NCBI RefSeq assembly: GCF_017308015.1
Contig: NZ_JAFKFW010000002.1
Location: forward strand, 434,001-498,000
Length of the DNA stretch: 64,000 bases
From: Allobosea sp.
GTDB lineage: Bacteria; Pseudomonadota; Alphaproteobacteria; Rhizobiales; Beijerinckiaceae
Direction: 5' to 3'
The translations under genes and the position numbers were made by a program. The notes below the pieces were generated by a model. That model was not told the origin of the DNA and made no database searches. It saw nothing but the letters and a program-made list of their open reading frames with translations. This document shows positions 1 to 7,891 of this stretch, piece after piece; within the stretch, counting starts at the first letter, position 1, and each line of letters opens with the position of its first letter.

Positions 1-21
1 CGAGCATGACGCGCTGCTTGG

Positions 22-1395
22 CTATTCGGCCGCCGCCAGCGCCTTTTCCTGTAACGGCCGATCCTCGATCCCCGCCCGCGCCAGCTTCTCCGGCAACGGG
101 CCGCCGGTCGCCCAGTCCAGCAATTCGGCCGTGTGCACCACCGGCGTCGTCGCGCCCTTGTCCGAAAAACCCTTTGCGAGCTGGGTCATGCAGCCGATAT
201 TTCCGGTCGCGACCAGCACCGGCCTGGTGCGCTCGATATTGCCGATCTTGCGCTCACGCAGTTGCCCCGCGATCTCGGGCTGGAGGATGTTGTAGACGCC
301 GGCCGAGCCGCAGCAGATATGGCCCTCCGGAACTTCCTTGACCTTGAATCCGGCACCGGAGAGCAGGCGCTTCGGCCCGTCCTTGAGCTGCTGGCCGTGC
401 TGCATCGAGCAGGCCGAGTGATAGGCGATAGGCATGGCGACATCGCGCACCGGGGCAAGCTCCAGCGTCTCCAGGAATTCGGTGACGTCCTTCGCCAGCG
501 CGGAGACCTTCGCCGCCTTCTCGGCATAGGCGGGCTCGTTGCGGAACATGAACCCGTAGTCCTTGATCGTGGTGCCGCAGCCCGAGGCGGTGATCAGGAT
601 CGCGTCGAGCCCCTCGCCGTCGACCTCCGCCACCCAGGAGTCGATATTCGCACGGGCGAAGGACAAGGCATCGTGCTCCTGCCCCATATGATGGACGAGC
701 GCGCCGCAGCAGCCCTCCCCCTTCGGTAGCACGACCTCGACGCCATGGCGGTTGAGCAGGCGGATCGTCGCCTCGTTGATGGCGGGATCGAGCACCGGCT
801 GGGCGCAGCCGGAGAGGAGCGCGACGCGGCGCTTGCGCTCGGCCGGCGGCGGGAAGTTCTGCGGGCCTTCCATGGCGGAGCGTGTCGGCAAGCGCGCGGG
901 CGCCAGCGCCAGCATCGCCTTCAGGCGCGAACCAACAACCGGGAGCACGCCCAGCACCGGAGCAAGCGGCTTGCCGATCAGCGCCATCAGCATCGCCGCG
1001 CGGAAACGGCCGGGATAGGGCAGGATCGCCGCCAGCACCTTGCGCAGCAAACGGTCATGCCAGGAGCGCGTGTAGGTCTCCTCGATATGGGCGCGGGCAT
1101 GGTCGACGAGGTGCATGTAGTGCACGCCCGAGGGGCAGGTCGACATGCAGGAGAGGCAGGAGAGGCAGCGGTCGACATGCTTCACCACCTCTTCGGTGGC
1201 GGGCTTGCCGTTCTCCAGCATGTCCTTGATCAGGTAGATGCGCCCGCGGGGGGAATCGAGCTCGTCGCCGAGCAGGAGATAGGTCGGGCAGGTCGCGGTG
1301 CAGAAGCCGCAATGCACGCAGGTCCGCAGGATCTTCTCCGAAGCCGGCATGCGCGGATCGGAGGCGAGGCGCTCGGGAGTGAAGTTCGTCTGCAT
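22..1395 (-). CDS. glcF: Glycolate oxidase iron-sulfur subunit GlcF
   Basis: The protein (457 aa, normal length) is the iron-sulfur subunit that takes electrons from the FAD subunits GlcD and GlcE when glycolate is oxidised to glyoxylate at the membrane. The N-terminus holds two 4Fe-4S ferredoxin motifs, CVHCGFCTATCP (Cys26, 29, 32, 36) and CLSCLSCMSTCP (Cys77, 80, 83, 87). Two CCG-type cysteine-rich domains follow, seen as GEGCCGALVHH and GHICCGSAGVYN. It is the last gene of a minus-strand run glcD, glcE, DUF2585, glcF, with 4 bases between the DUF2585 stop and its ATG. The assignment rests on motif order plus the neighbouring glcD and glcE. A related lactate-type iron-sulfur subunit is less likely in this context. 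Confidence 0.95.
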   Translation of the reverse strand: MQTNFTPERLASDPRMPASEKILRTCVHCGFCTATCPTYLLLGDELDSPRGRIYLIKDMLENGKPATEEVVKHVDRCLSCLSCMSTCPSGVHYMHLVDHARAHIEETYTRSWHDRLLRKVLAAILPYPGRFRAAMLMALIGKPLAPVLGVLPVVGSRLKAMLALAPARLPTRSAMEGPQNFPPPAERKRRVALLSGCAQPVLDPAINEATIRLLNRHGVEVVLPKGEGCCGALVHHMGQEHDALSFARANIDSWVAEVDGEGLDAILITASGCGTTIKDYGFMFRNEPAYAEKAAKVSALAKDVTEFLETLELAPVRDVAMPIAYHSACSMQHGQQLKDGPKRLLSGAGFKVKEVPEGHICCGSAGVYNILQPEIAGQLRERKIGNIERTRPVLVATGNIGCMTQLAKGFSDKGATTPVVHTAELLDWATGGPLPEKLARAGIEDRPLQEKALAAAE

Positions 1396-1399
1396 CGGT

Positions 1400-2035
1400 T
1401 CAGGCCCCGCCCTGCCAGGCTTTGATCCAGTCCATCGGCCAGAGCAGCATGATGACGTTGAGGGTGAGGTTGTCGCGGATCAGCCAGCCGACGATCAGCT
1501 CCATCGCCAATGCGCTGGCCACCGTCAGCCAGACGGGCGCGAAGCGAGCGACGAGGAAGCCCAGCGCCATTGAGAGGATGTCGCAGACCGAGTTCAGGAC
1601 GCTGTCGCCGTAATAGTCGAGCGAGATCGTCGCCGAGCGGTAATGCTCGATCACGCCATTGGTGTTCTCGGCGATCTCCCAGGCGCCTTCGAGCAGGATC
1701 GAGAGGAGAAGCGCGAGCCCGAACGAGATCGGCAGGCCGGTAACGCGACGGATCAGCCAGAACAGGCCGTAAAACAGGAAGCCGTGGATGATGTGCGAGA
1801 AGGTGTACCAGTCGGCGATGTGCTGGGAGTTCTCGGAGGACATCACCGTGCCTTGCCAGAACTTGATCGTCCCGCATTTGCAGATCGGCTCGCGGCCCAT
1901 CCAGAGCAGGATCGCAGCGACGCCCGCGATCAGCAGCGCGGCGACCAGCACGAGCGCCAAGGGGCCGAGCCGGTTCGGCGCCCAGCTTGCGCGGCTGTCA
2001 CGGGTTTCAGCGGAAAGCGTGTCAGCAAGCGTCAT
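1400..2035 (-). CDS. DUF2585 (UPF0314) membrane protein inside the glc operon
   Basis: This 211-aa integral membrane protein of the DUF2585/UPF0314 family has no known function. The first hydrophobic segment lies near residues 25-45 and ends in the motif MGREPICKCG. Conserved family features follow: WYTFSHIIHGFLFYG, then LLEGAWEIAENT, and two or three more membrane segments. The ATG overlaps the glcE stop as TGATG, so the start is set by translational coupling. A longer open frame upstream is only antisense sequence. It sits between glcE and glcF, so it is co-transcribed with glycolate oxidase. A role in membrane anchoring or glycolate uptake is possible but purely inferred. Confidence 0.85.
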   Translation of the reverse strand: MTLADTLSAETRDSRASWAPNRLGPLALVLVAALLIAGVAAILLWMGREPICKCGTIKFWQGTVMSSENSQHIADWYTFSHIIHGFLFYGLFWLIRRVTGLPISFGLALLLSILLEGAWEIAENTNGVIEHYRSATISLDYYGDSVLNSVCDILSMALGFLVARFAPVWLTVASALAMELIVGWLIRDNLTLNVIMLLWPMDWIKAWQGGA

Positions 2036-3222
2036 CAGATCCCCGCATAGATCCGGCCGGGCTCGAAGATGCCGGCGGGATCGAAGCTTTTCTTGATGCC
2101 GGCCGTCACCCGCATCAGCGGCTCGGCCAAGGGCTGGAACACATCGACGGTGGCGCGGATCGCATCGGGCGCGCGCACCAGCGTCGCATGGCCGCCAAGC
2201 GGCTTCAGCGCGGCGCGGATCGTAGCAGCACCGGCATCGCCATCGGCGGTAGCCGCAAGCCAGACCAGCCCGCCGCCCCAATCGTAAAAGCAGCGCGCGG
2301 CAGGGACCATGCGAGCGATGGCGGCGGCCGCCTTCGGACCGTTGGTCGGCGCGAGCGAGAGACGCCAGACCGCCTCATCGCTGCCAGCGAAGAAGGAAGC
2401 GTCGCGGATATCGGTCCAGAGCGCGGTCGGCGCGGCTCCTTCGAGACGCTCCGGCACGCCGTATTCGCCGAGCAGCAAGGCGAGCTCGCCGGAGCGGTAT
2501 TCGATCGAATCCGAGAAATTCTCCAGCCGCAGCAGCGTGCACGCTACGTCACCCGCCAGCCCGGCAGGCAGATGCGCGGCCGCCATCGGCTCGAAGGGTG
2601 AGCCCAGAGCCTTGCACAAGAGCGCGACGCCGTCACTGTCCGACAGGCCGCTCCATTGCAGCGTGACGATGCGCTCCGGCCGCGGCAGCACGCGGAAGGT
2701 GACTTCCGTGAGGAAACCGAGCGTGCCGTGGCTACCGCTGAGGAGCTTCACCAGATCGAGGCCGGTGACGTTCTTCATCACGCGTCCACCGGATTTGATC
2801 ATCTCGCCACGGCCGTTGACCAGCCTGACGCCGATCAGGGAATCGCGAGCGGCACCGGCATTGATCCGGCGCGGGCCGGAGATATTGCAGGCGGCGATGG
2901 CGCCGATGGTCGGCTCGCCCTCGCTGCCATAGAGGGCGCGATGGTCCATCGGTTCGAAGGGCAGCATCTGGCCGCGTTCAGCCAGCGTTTCCTGCACCAG
3001 CGCGAGCGGCGTGCCGGCGCGGGCAGCGATGACCATCTCGGCCGGCTCGTAGAGCGTGATGCCGGTGAGGCCCGCGCTGGAGAGCGTGCTCGCAGCCTGG
3101 GCCGGGCGGCCGAGGCCAGCGCGCGTGCCGCCGCCGCGCAGGGTGAGCGGCACGGCGTTGTCGACGACCGATTTCACGACGGCGCAGGCCTGCGCCTCGG
3201 TAGTAGGAGTATGGACGATCAC
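2035..3222 (-). CDS. glcE: Glycolate oxidase FAD-binding subunit GlcE
   Basis: GlcE (395 aa) is the second, smaller FAD-binding subunit of glycolate oxidase. It has one PCMH-type FAD-binding domain with the phosphate-binding loop LRGGGTRAGLGRP near residues 28-40 and GSHGTLGFLTEVTFRVLP near residue 170. The C-terminal end FDPAGIFEPGRIY is typical of FAD-linked oxidases of this family. The start is a GTG that overlaps the glcD stop as GTGA, which is the coupling expected for subunits of one complex. The frame stays open upstream through glcD but does not resemble any protein there. Confidence 0.93.
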   Translation of the reverse strand: MIVHTPTTEAQACAVVKSVVDNAVPLTLRGGGTRAGLGRPAQAASTLSSAGLTGITLYEPAEMVIAARAGTPLALVQETLAERGQMLPFEPMDHRALYGSEGEPTIGAIAACNISGPRRINAGAARDSLIGVRLVNGRGEMIKSGGRVMKNVTGLDLVKLLSGSHGTLGFLTEVTFRVLPRPERIVTLQWSGLSDSDGVALLCKALGSPFEPMAAAHLPAGLAGDVACTLLRLENFSDSIEYRSGELALLLGEYGVPERLEGAAPTALWTDIRDASFFAGSDEAVWRLSLAPTNGPKAAAAIARMVPAARCFYDWGGGLVWLAATADGDAGAATIRAALKPLGGHATLVRAPDAIRATVDVFQPLAEPLMRVTAGIKKSFDPAGIFEPGRIYAGI

Positions 3223-4655
3223 GCTGCCACCCTGCCTTCCAGCGGGAACACCTTCGCCGGGTTGAGCAGCCAGCGCTCGTCGAACACCGCCCTCACCCGC
3301 ATCTGCTGGGCGAGGTCTTCCGGGTTGAACTGGAAGGTCATCAGGTCGCGCTTCTCGATCCCGACGCCGTGCTCGCCGGTGAGGCAGCCGCCGACCTCGA
3401 CGCAGAGCTTGAGGATGTCCATGCCCGCATCCTCGGCCTTCTGCGCCTCGACCGGGTCGTTGCAATTATAGAGGATGAGCGGGTGGAGATTGCCGTCGCC
3501 GGCGTGAAAGACGTTGGCGACGCGCAGGCCATAGCCCTTCACGATCTCGTCCATGCGCCGGAGCACATAGGGCAATTGCCCGGTCGGGATCGTGCCGTCC
3601 ATGCAGATATAATCGGCGATGCGGCCGGTAGCGCCGAAGGCCGACTTGCGACCCTTCCAGATCGCCGCAGCCTCCATCGCCGATTTCGATTCCTTGACGG
3701 TGCTGACGCCGTGCTCCCGCGCTATCGCGACGATGCGGGCGAGCTGAGCGTCCATCTCGTCGTCGGAGCCCTCGACCTCGATGATCAGGAGCGCCTCGAC
3801 ATCCATCGGGTAGCCGGCCTTGGCGAAGGCTTCGCAGATTTCGATCGCCGGCTTGTCCATGAATTCCATCGCGACCGGAATGATGCCGGCGCCGATGATG
3901 GCGGCGACCGCCGCCCCCGCCTGCTCGCTGGTCGGGAAGCCGAACAGCACGGGGCGCGCGCCTTCAGCCGTGCGCAGGATGCGGACGGTCGCCTCTGTGA
4001 CGATGCCGAGCTGGCCTTCCGAACCGTTGATCAGGCCGAGCAGGTCATAACCGGGCGCGTCGAGATGGGAGCCGCCGATCTCGACGATCGAGCCGTCGAG
4101 CATGACCATCGTGACACCGAGCACATTGTTGGTTGTAACGCCGTATTTCAGGCAGTGCGCCCCGCCCGAATTCATGCCGATATTGCCGCCGATAGAGCAG
4201 GCGAGCTGCGAGGACGGATCGGGCGCGTAGAAAAAGCCTTCGGCCGAGACCGCGCCGGTGACGGCGAGATTGGTGACGCCGGCCTCGACCCGTGCGACGC
4301 GGTTGGCATAGTCGATCTCGAGGATGCGGTTCATCCTGGAGACGCCGATGACCACCGCATCCTCCTGCGGAATCGCGCCGCCCGCGAGCGAAGTGCCGGA
4401 GCCGCGTGGCACCACCGGCACGCCTTCCTCCCGGCAATAGCGCAGGACGGCCGCGACCTCCCGCGTGGTCGAGGGCAAGACGACGGCGAGCGGCATGCGG
4501 CGATAGGCGGTCAGAGCATCCGTTTCATAAGGGCGACGCTCGTCTTCGCTGGTGATGAGGGCCTGTGGCGGGACAAGGCGCGCGAGGCCGGCGACGATCG
4601 ATTCGCGGCGGGCGAGAATGCCGGCGTCCGGCACCGGAAAGGCTATCGCGCTCAT
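3219..4655 (-). CDS. glcD: Glycolate oxidase catalytic FAD subunit GlcD
   Basis: GlcD (478 aa) is the catalytic FAD subunit that oxidises glycolate (and often D-lactate) to the 2-oxoacid. The FAD_binding_4 domain occupies about residues 50-190 with VVPRGSGTSLAGGAIP and NIGMNSGGAHCLKYG. The C-terminal oxidase domain contains HAGDGNLHPLILY and TGEHGVGIEKRD, residues that contact substrate and metal in the family. The ATG at 4655 is preceded by a good ribosome-binding site (GGGAGAG). An upstream ATG in the same frame has none. It is the first gene of the operon, divergent from a LysR regulator that probably controls it. Confidence 0.95.
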   Translation of the reverse strand: MSAIAFPVPDAGILARRESIVAGLARLVPPQALITSEDERRPYETDALTAYRRMPLAVVLPSTTREVAAVLRYCREEGVPVVPRGSGTSLAGGAIPQEDAVVIGVSRMNRILEIDYANRVARVEAGVTNLAVTGAVSAEGFFYAPDPSSQLACSIGGNIGMNSGGAHCLKYGVTTNNVLGVTMVMLDGSIVEIGGSHLDAPGYDLLGLINGSEGQLGIVTEATVRILRTAEGARPVLFGFPTSEQAGAAVAAIIGAGIIPVAMEFMDKPAIEICEAFAKAGYPMDVEALLIIEVEGSDDEMDAQLARIVAIAREHGVSTVKESKSAMEAAAIWKGRKSAFGATGRIADYICMDGTIPTGQLPYVLRRMDEIVKGYGLRVANVFHAGDGNLHPLILYNCNDPVEAQKAEDAGMDILKLCVEVGGCLTGEHGVGIEKRDLMTFQFNPEDLAQQMRVRAVFDERWLLNPAKVFPLEGRVAA

Positions 4656-4763
4656 CTCTCCCGTCGACCTCCATGGCTCGCGGCACGCTACGCACGCGTT
4701 CTGTCTGTGCGACAGATTAGAGCAATTCAATGGCACTTGCAGCGCGGTCAAAGCCAGCCATTA

Positions 4764-4778
4764 TTTCCAGATTGGAAA
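4764..4778. promoter_or_regulatory. Inverted repeat between glcD and lysR, candidate LysR operator
   Basis: A perfect 15-base inverted repeat, TTTCCA-gat-TGGAAA, lies 12 bases before the LysR-type gene and about 110 bases before glcD. LysR proteins bind dyad sites in the gap between themselves and a divergent target, so this is a plausible autoregulatory or activation site. No ligand is implied by the sequence. Confidence 0.45.
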
Positions 4779-4790
4779 AGGTGCGCAGCT

Positions 4791-5696
4791 ATGGACCGGT
4801 TCGGCGATCTCGACGTGTTCGCTCATGTGGTGACGACCAAGAGCATGTCGGCGGCCGGGCGGCAGCTGAACCTGTCGCCGGCGGTGATCTCGAAGCGCAT
4901 CCGCAGGCTGGAGGAAAGGCTGGGCGTGCGGCTGCTCCAGCGCACAACGCGGCAGCTCGCCCTGACCGAGGCGGGACAGGGCTTCTACGAGCGCGTCGTC
5001 TCGATCCTGTCCTCGATCGAGGAGGCCGAATCCTGGGTATCGAGCGGTGCCGGCCAGGTGCGCGGCACGCTCAGAGTATCGGCACCGACCTCCTTCGGCC
5101 GGATGCATGTCGCGCCGCATCTCAAGCGCTTCCTCGATGCCAACCCGCTGGTGACGGTCGAGCTCGTGCTCAGCGACGCCTTCGTCGACGTCGTCGGCGA
5201 GGGCTTCGATCTCGCGATCCGCATCGCCGATCTGCAGGATTCGAGCCTCGTCGCCAAGCGCCTCGCCCGCAACCACCGGGTGCTCTGCGCGACACCCGGC
5301 TATCTCGCGGAGCATGGTACTCCGGCCGATATCGCCGAGCTGCCGCGCCATACGCTGATTGCGCACAATGCCGATCATTGGCGGCTGGACGGGCCGGAAG
5401 GGCCGATCTCGGTGCGGGTCAACGGCCCGCTCAGGACCAATTCGAGCGAGGTCGTGCGCGAGGCTCTGCTGGGTGGCGTCGGCATCGCCCTGCGCTCGAC
5501 CTGGGATGTCGGGCCGGAGCTGAAATCGGGAGCGCTGCAGCGCGTCCTGCCTGCCTATGCGGTCGGCTCGCGCGTCGCGGTCTATGCGGTCTATCCGAGC
5601 CGTCGGCACCTCGAACAGAAGGTGCGCGCCTTCGTCGACTATCTCGGCGAGCTCTACGGTGCCACGCCCTATTGGGATGCGGGGCTTGCGCTGTAG
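4791..5696 (+). CDS. LysR-family transcriptional regulator (glycolate region)
   Basis: This is a LysR-type regulator of 301 aa, the normal length. The winged helix-turn-helix lies at about residues 3-60, including SMSAAGRQLNLSPAVISKR. The effector-binding domain starts near residue 90 with GTLRVSAPTSFGRMHVAP, the form seen in the CrgA/DmlR-like subgroup. The start ATG directly precedes the conserved DRFGDLDVFAHVV. The open frame continues far upstream, but that part is antisense to glcD and was rejected. It is divergent from glcD and followed after 60 bases by an SMP-30 gene in the same direction. Control of the glc operon is inferred from position only. Confidence 0.9.
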   Translation: MDRFGDLDVFAHVVTTKSMSAAGRQLNLSPAVISKRIRRLEERLGVRLLQRTTRQLALTEAGQGFYERVVSILSSIEEAESWVSSGAGQVRGTLRVSAPTSFGRMHVAPHLKRFLDANPLVTVELVLSDAFVDVVGEGFDLAIRIADLQDSSLVAKRLARNHRVLCATPGYLAEHGTPADIAELPRHTLIAHNADHWRLDGPEGPISVRVNGPLRTNSSEVVREALLGGVGIALRSTWDVGPELKSGALQRVLPAYAVGSRVAVYAVYPSRRHLEQKVRAFVDYLGELYGATPYWDAGLAL

Positions 5697-5756
5697 GGCA
5701 TTGCCCTGTCCCGCGCGGGCAGTGATGCTCCAGCCTGAATTTCAGGGAGGTTTGGT

Positions 5757-6692
5757 ATGTTCGGCCTGCTCGAAGGCACGGGAGTTACGGTCCTCGATCC
5801 GCGGTTCCATGGCGTCATTCCGGGCTCGGCCCGGGTTGAGCGGCTCTGGACAGGTGCGCGCTGGTCGGAGGGGCCGGCCTGGTTCCCTGCCCATAACACG
5901 CTCATCTGGTCGGACATCCCGAACGACCGCATGCTGCGCTACGACGCGCTGAGCGGCCAGGTCGGCACCTTTCGCCAGCCTGCGCGCCATTCCAACGGCA
6001 ACACGGTCGACGCACAAGGGCGCCTCGTGACCTGCGAACATAGCGGGCGACAGGTGACGCGCACCGAGCATGACGGCTCGATCACCGTTCTCGCCAGTCA
6101 TTTCGGAGGCAGGCGATTGAACTCGCCGAACGATGCGGTGGTGAAATCCGACGGATCGATCTGGTTCACCGATCCCGACTACGGCATCCTAAGCGATTAC
6201 GAAGGCGACAAGTCCCCGAGCGAGATCGGCGCCTGCCATGTCTACCGGATCGACGGTCGAACCGGCGAGATCGCCGTTGTCGCCGATGATTTCGTCAAGC
6301 CCAACGGCCTCGCCTTCTCGCCGGACGAAAGCATCCTCTACATCGCCGATACCGGCGGAAGCCATGATCCCGAGAACGGGCCGCGGCATATCCGCAGCTT
6401 CAGGATGGGGCGGGACGGCATCACACTCGGCGCTTCAAAGGTATTCGCCACCTGCACTGCCGGGCTGTTCGACGGCTTCCGTCTCGATATCGAGGGCCGA
6501 ATCTGGACCAGTGCCGCCGATGGCGTCCATGTCTACCATCCGGACGGCACGCTGATCGGCAAGGTCGCGATCCCGGAGATCGTCGCGAATGTCTGCTGGG
6601 GCGGACCGAAGCTCAACCGCCTGTTCATCTGCGGCACGACCTCGCTCTACTCCGTCATGACCCATACGAACGGAGCGCAGCATCCGGGTTAA
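5757..6692 (+). CDS. SMP-30/gluconolactonase family protein
   Basis: The 311-aa protein is a six-bladed beta-propeller lactonase of the SMP-30/Gnl/LRE family, which hydrolyses sugar or aldonic lactones with a divalent metal. Visible family signatures are RWSEGPAWFP (metal Glu), RRLNSPNDAVVKSDGSIWFTD (metal Asn), KPNGLAFSPDESILYIADT and a late Asp in DGFRLDIEGRIW. The ATG is 8 bases after a strong GGAGG. It lies downstream of the LysR gene in the same direction, so shared control is possible. The true lactone substrate cannot be read from the sequence. Confidence 0.9.
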   Translation: MFGLLEGTGVTVLDPRFHGVIPGSARVERLWTGARWSEGPAWFPAHNTLIWSDIPNDRMLRYDALSGQVGTFRQPARHSNGNTVDAQGRLVTCEHSGRQVTRTEHDGSITVLASHFGGRRLNSPNDAVVKSDGSIWFTDPDYGILSDYEGDKSPSEIGACHVYRIDGRTGEIAVVADDFVKPNGLAFSPDESILYIADTGGSHDPENGPRHIRSFRMGRDGITLGASKVFATCTAGLFDGFRLDIEGRIWTSAADGVHVYHPDGTLIGKVAIPEIVANVCWGGPKLNRLFICGTTSLYSVMTHTNGAQHPG

Positions 6693-6710
6693 GGACGCTC
6701 GTGCTGGCGA

Positions 6711-7772
6711 TCAACGCGGCGGCGCGCTCTTCACGCGGCTCAGAACCAGCGGCATCGCCAGCCCGATCGCGACGAAACGCACGAGATGGTGCGCGCCGAC
6801 ATAGAGCGTATCGAGCCCCATCGCGAAGGCGAGCATCGCCATCGCCTCCAGCCCACCCGGCGCGAAGGCCGCCATGCCGCTGGCGTAGGAGACATTGGCG
6901 AGCCAGGCGGCCGGCCAGGCGAAGAGAAAAGCGACGCCGATCGAGACGGCGAAACCGCCGATGGCGAGCGGGAACAGCCCCTTCAGCTCGCCCCGCGGAA
7001 TATGTGCGATGCGCCCACCCATGGTGGCACCGAGCAGGATCTGCACCGCGATCTGGATCGGCATGGGCAGAGCGCCCTCGACAAGGCCGCTGCCATGCAG
7101 GGAGGCACTGGCGAAGGTCGCGCCGAACATCAGCGGCGCGGAGAGTCCGAGCCGCTCGAAGACGAGCCCGAGCGCCAGCCCCGCCATGGCCACACCGAAC
7201 ATGGTACCGGCATCGACCGACTTGATGTCGGGAACCGGCATACCGGCAGCGGCGCCGCTCAATTGCATGACGCTCGGCAGCAGCGCCACCAGCACGAGCA
7301 GGCGAAACAACTGCACGACCGAGATGCGGCCGATATTGGCGCCTTTCTCCTGAGCCACCGCCAGCACAGTCGACAGGGCGCCGGGCGCAGAGGCCAGCAG
7401 GGCGTCGATCCAGGGCCAACGCGCGACATGGCGCAGATAGGCGCCGGTGGCGAACATGATCACGGTGGCGCCGACGAGCAGGAGAACGAGGGAGGTCGGA
7501 TAGCGCGCCACAGCCGCGAGCGCCTCCGGCGTCACCGCCGAGCCGAGGATCGCGCCGGAGAGCATCATGGTCGAGTCGAACCAGGGCCGGCGTAGGTTCG
7601 GCAGCGGGCGCACCAGCGCGACGACGGCGCTGATCAGCATCGAGCCGGAAAGCCAGGCCGCCGGCATGCCGAGCAGGGCGAAGGCTCCGCCTCCGACAGT
7701 CGCCAGCCCGATGACCAGCGCTTCCCGCCAGAATATGACCAGCCGGTTCGTAGGATAGCCGAATGGTTTCAT
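6711..7772 (-). CDS. AbrB-family (PF05145) inner-membrane protein
   Basis: This is a 353-aa hydrophobic protein with about ten membrane segments and an internal two-fold repeat. Each half carries a stretch like PAAWLSGSMLISA or GATFASASLHGSG. It fits the AbrB family (older name: putative ammonia monooxygenase), which is unrelated to the AbrB DNA-binding regulators. Family members are thought to be transporters or regulators of transport, and the substrate is unknown. It is transcribed opposite to the SMP-30 gene and ends 18 bases from it (convergent). An inverted repeat lies immediately upstream of its ATG. Confidence 0.82.
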   Translation of the reverse strand: MKPFGYPTNRLVIFWREALVIGLATVGGGAFALLGMPAAWLSGSMLISAVVALVRPLPNLRRPWFDSTMMLSGAILGSAVTPEALAAVARYPTSLVLLLVGATVIMFATGAYLRHVARWPWIDALLASAPGALSTVLAVAQEKGANIGRISVVQLFRLLVLVALLPSVMQLSGAAAGMPVPDIKSVDAGTMFGVAMAGLALGLVFERLGLSAPLMFGATFASASLHGSGLVEGALPMPIQIAVQILLGATMGGRIAHIPRGELKGLFPLAIGGFAVSIGVAFLFAWPAAWLANVSYASGMAAFAPGGLEAMAMLAFAMGLDTLYVGAHHLVRFVAIGLAMPLVLSRVKSAPPR

Positions 7773-7774
7773 CG

Positions 7775-7796
7775 CGTTCCCGTCGCGCCGGGAACG
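7775..7796. promoter_or_regulatory. Inverted repeat covering the translation-start region of the AbrB-type gene
   Basis: CGTTCCCG, six bases, then CGGGAACG forms a perfect 8-base-pair stem that ends 2 bases before the ATG of the AbrB-family gene on the minus strand. The only purine-rich stretch that could bind the ribosome (GGGAA) lies in the stem. It could be an operator or an mRNA hairpin that limits initiation. Nothing else in the sequence tells these apart. Confidence 0.35.
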
Positions 7797-7863
7797 GGCG
7801 GCGCCGGGTGTTCATGGCGATGGCCCGGCGACGGGTCAACCGACCCGCTGCCCACCGCATGCA

Positions 7864-7882
7864 GGGCGGCGATGCGCCGCCC
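7864..7882. terminator. Short GC-rich hairpin after the aminotransferase gene
   Basis: GGGCGGC, loop gatgc, GCCGCCC forms a 7-base-pair stem 9 bases beyond the stop of the minus-strand aminotransferase gene. There is no T-run after it, so it is at best a weak or factor-assisted terminator. Confidence 0.3.
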
Positions 7883-7891
7883 GCCTCGAAC

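Noticed and set aside
3369-4790. Extension of the first LysR gene by 474 codons upstream
   Set aside because: The extra part is antisense to glcD and has no LysR-like features. The protein from 4791 has the exact LysR length and N-terminus.
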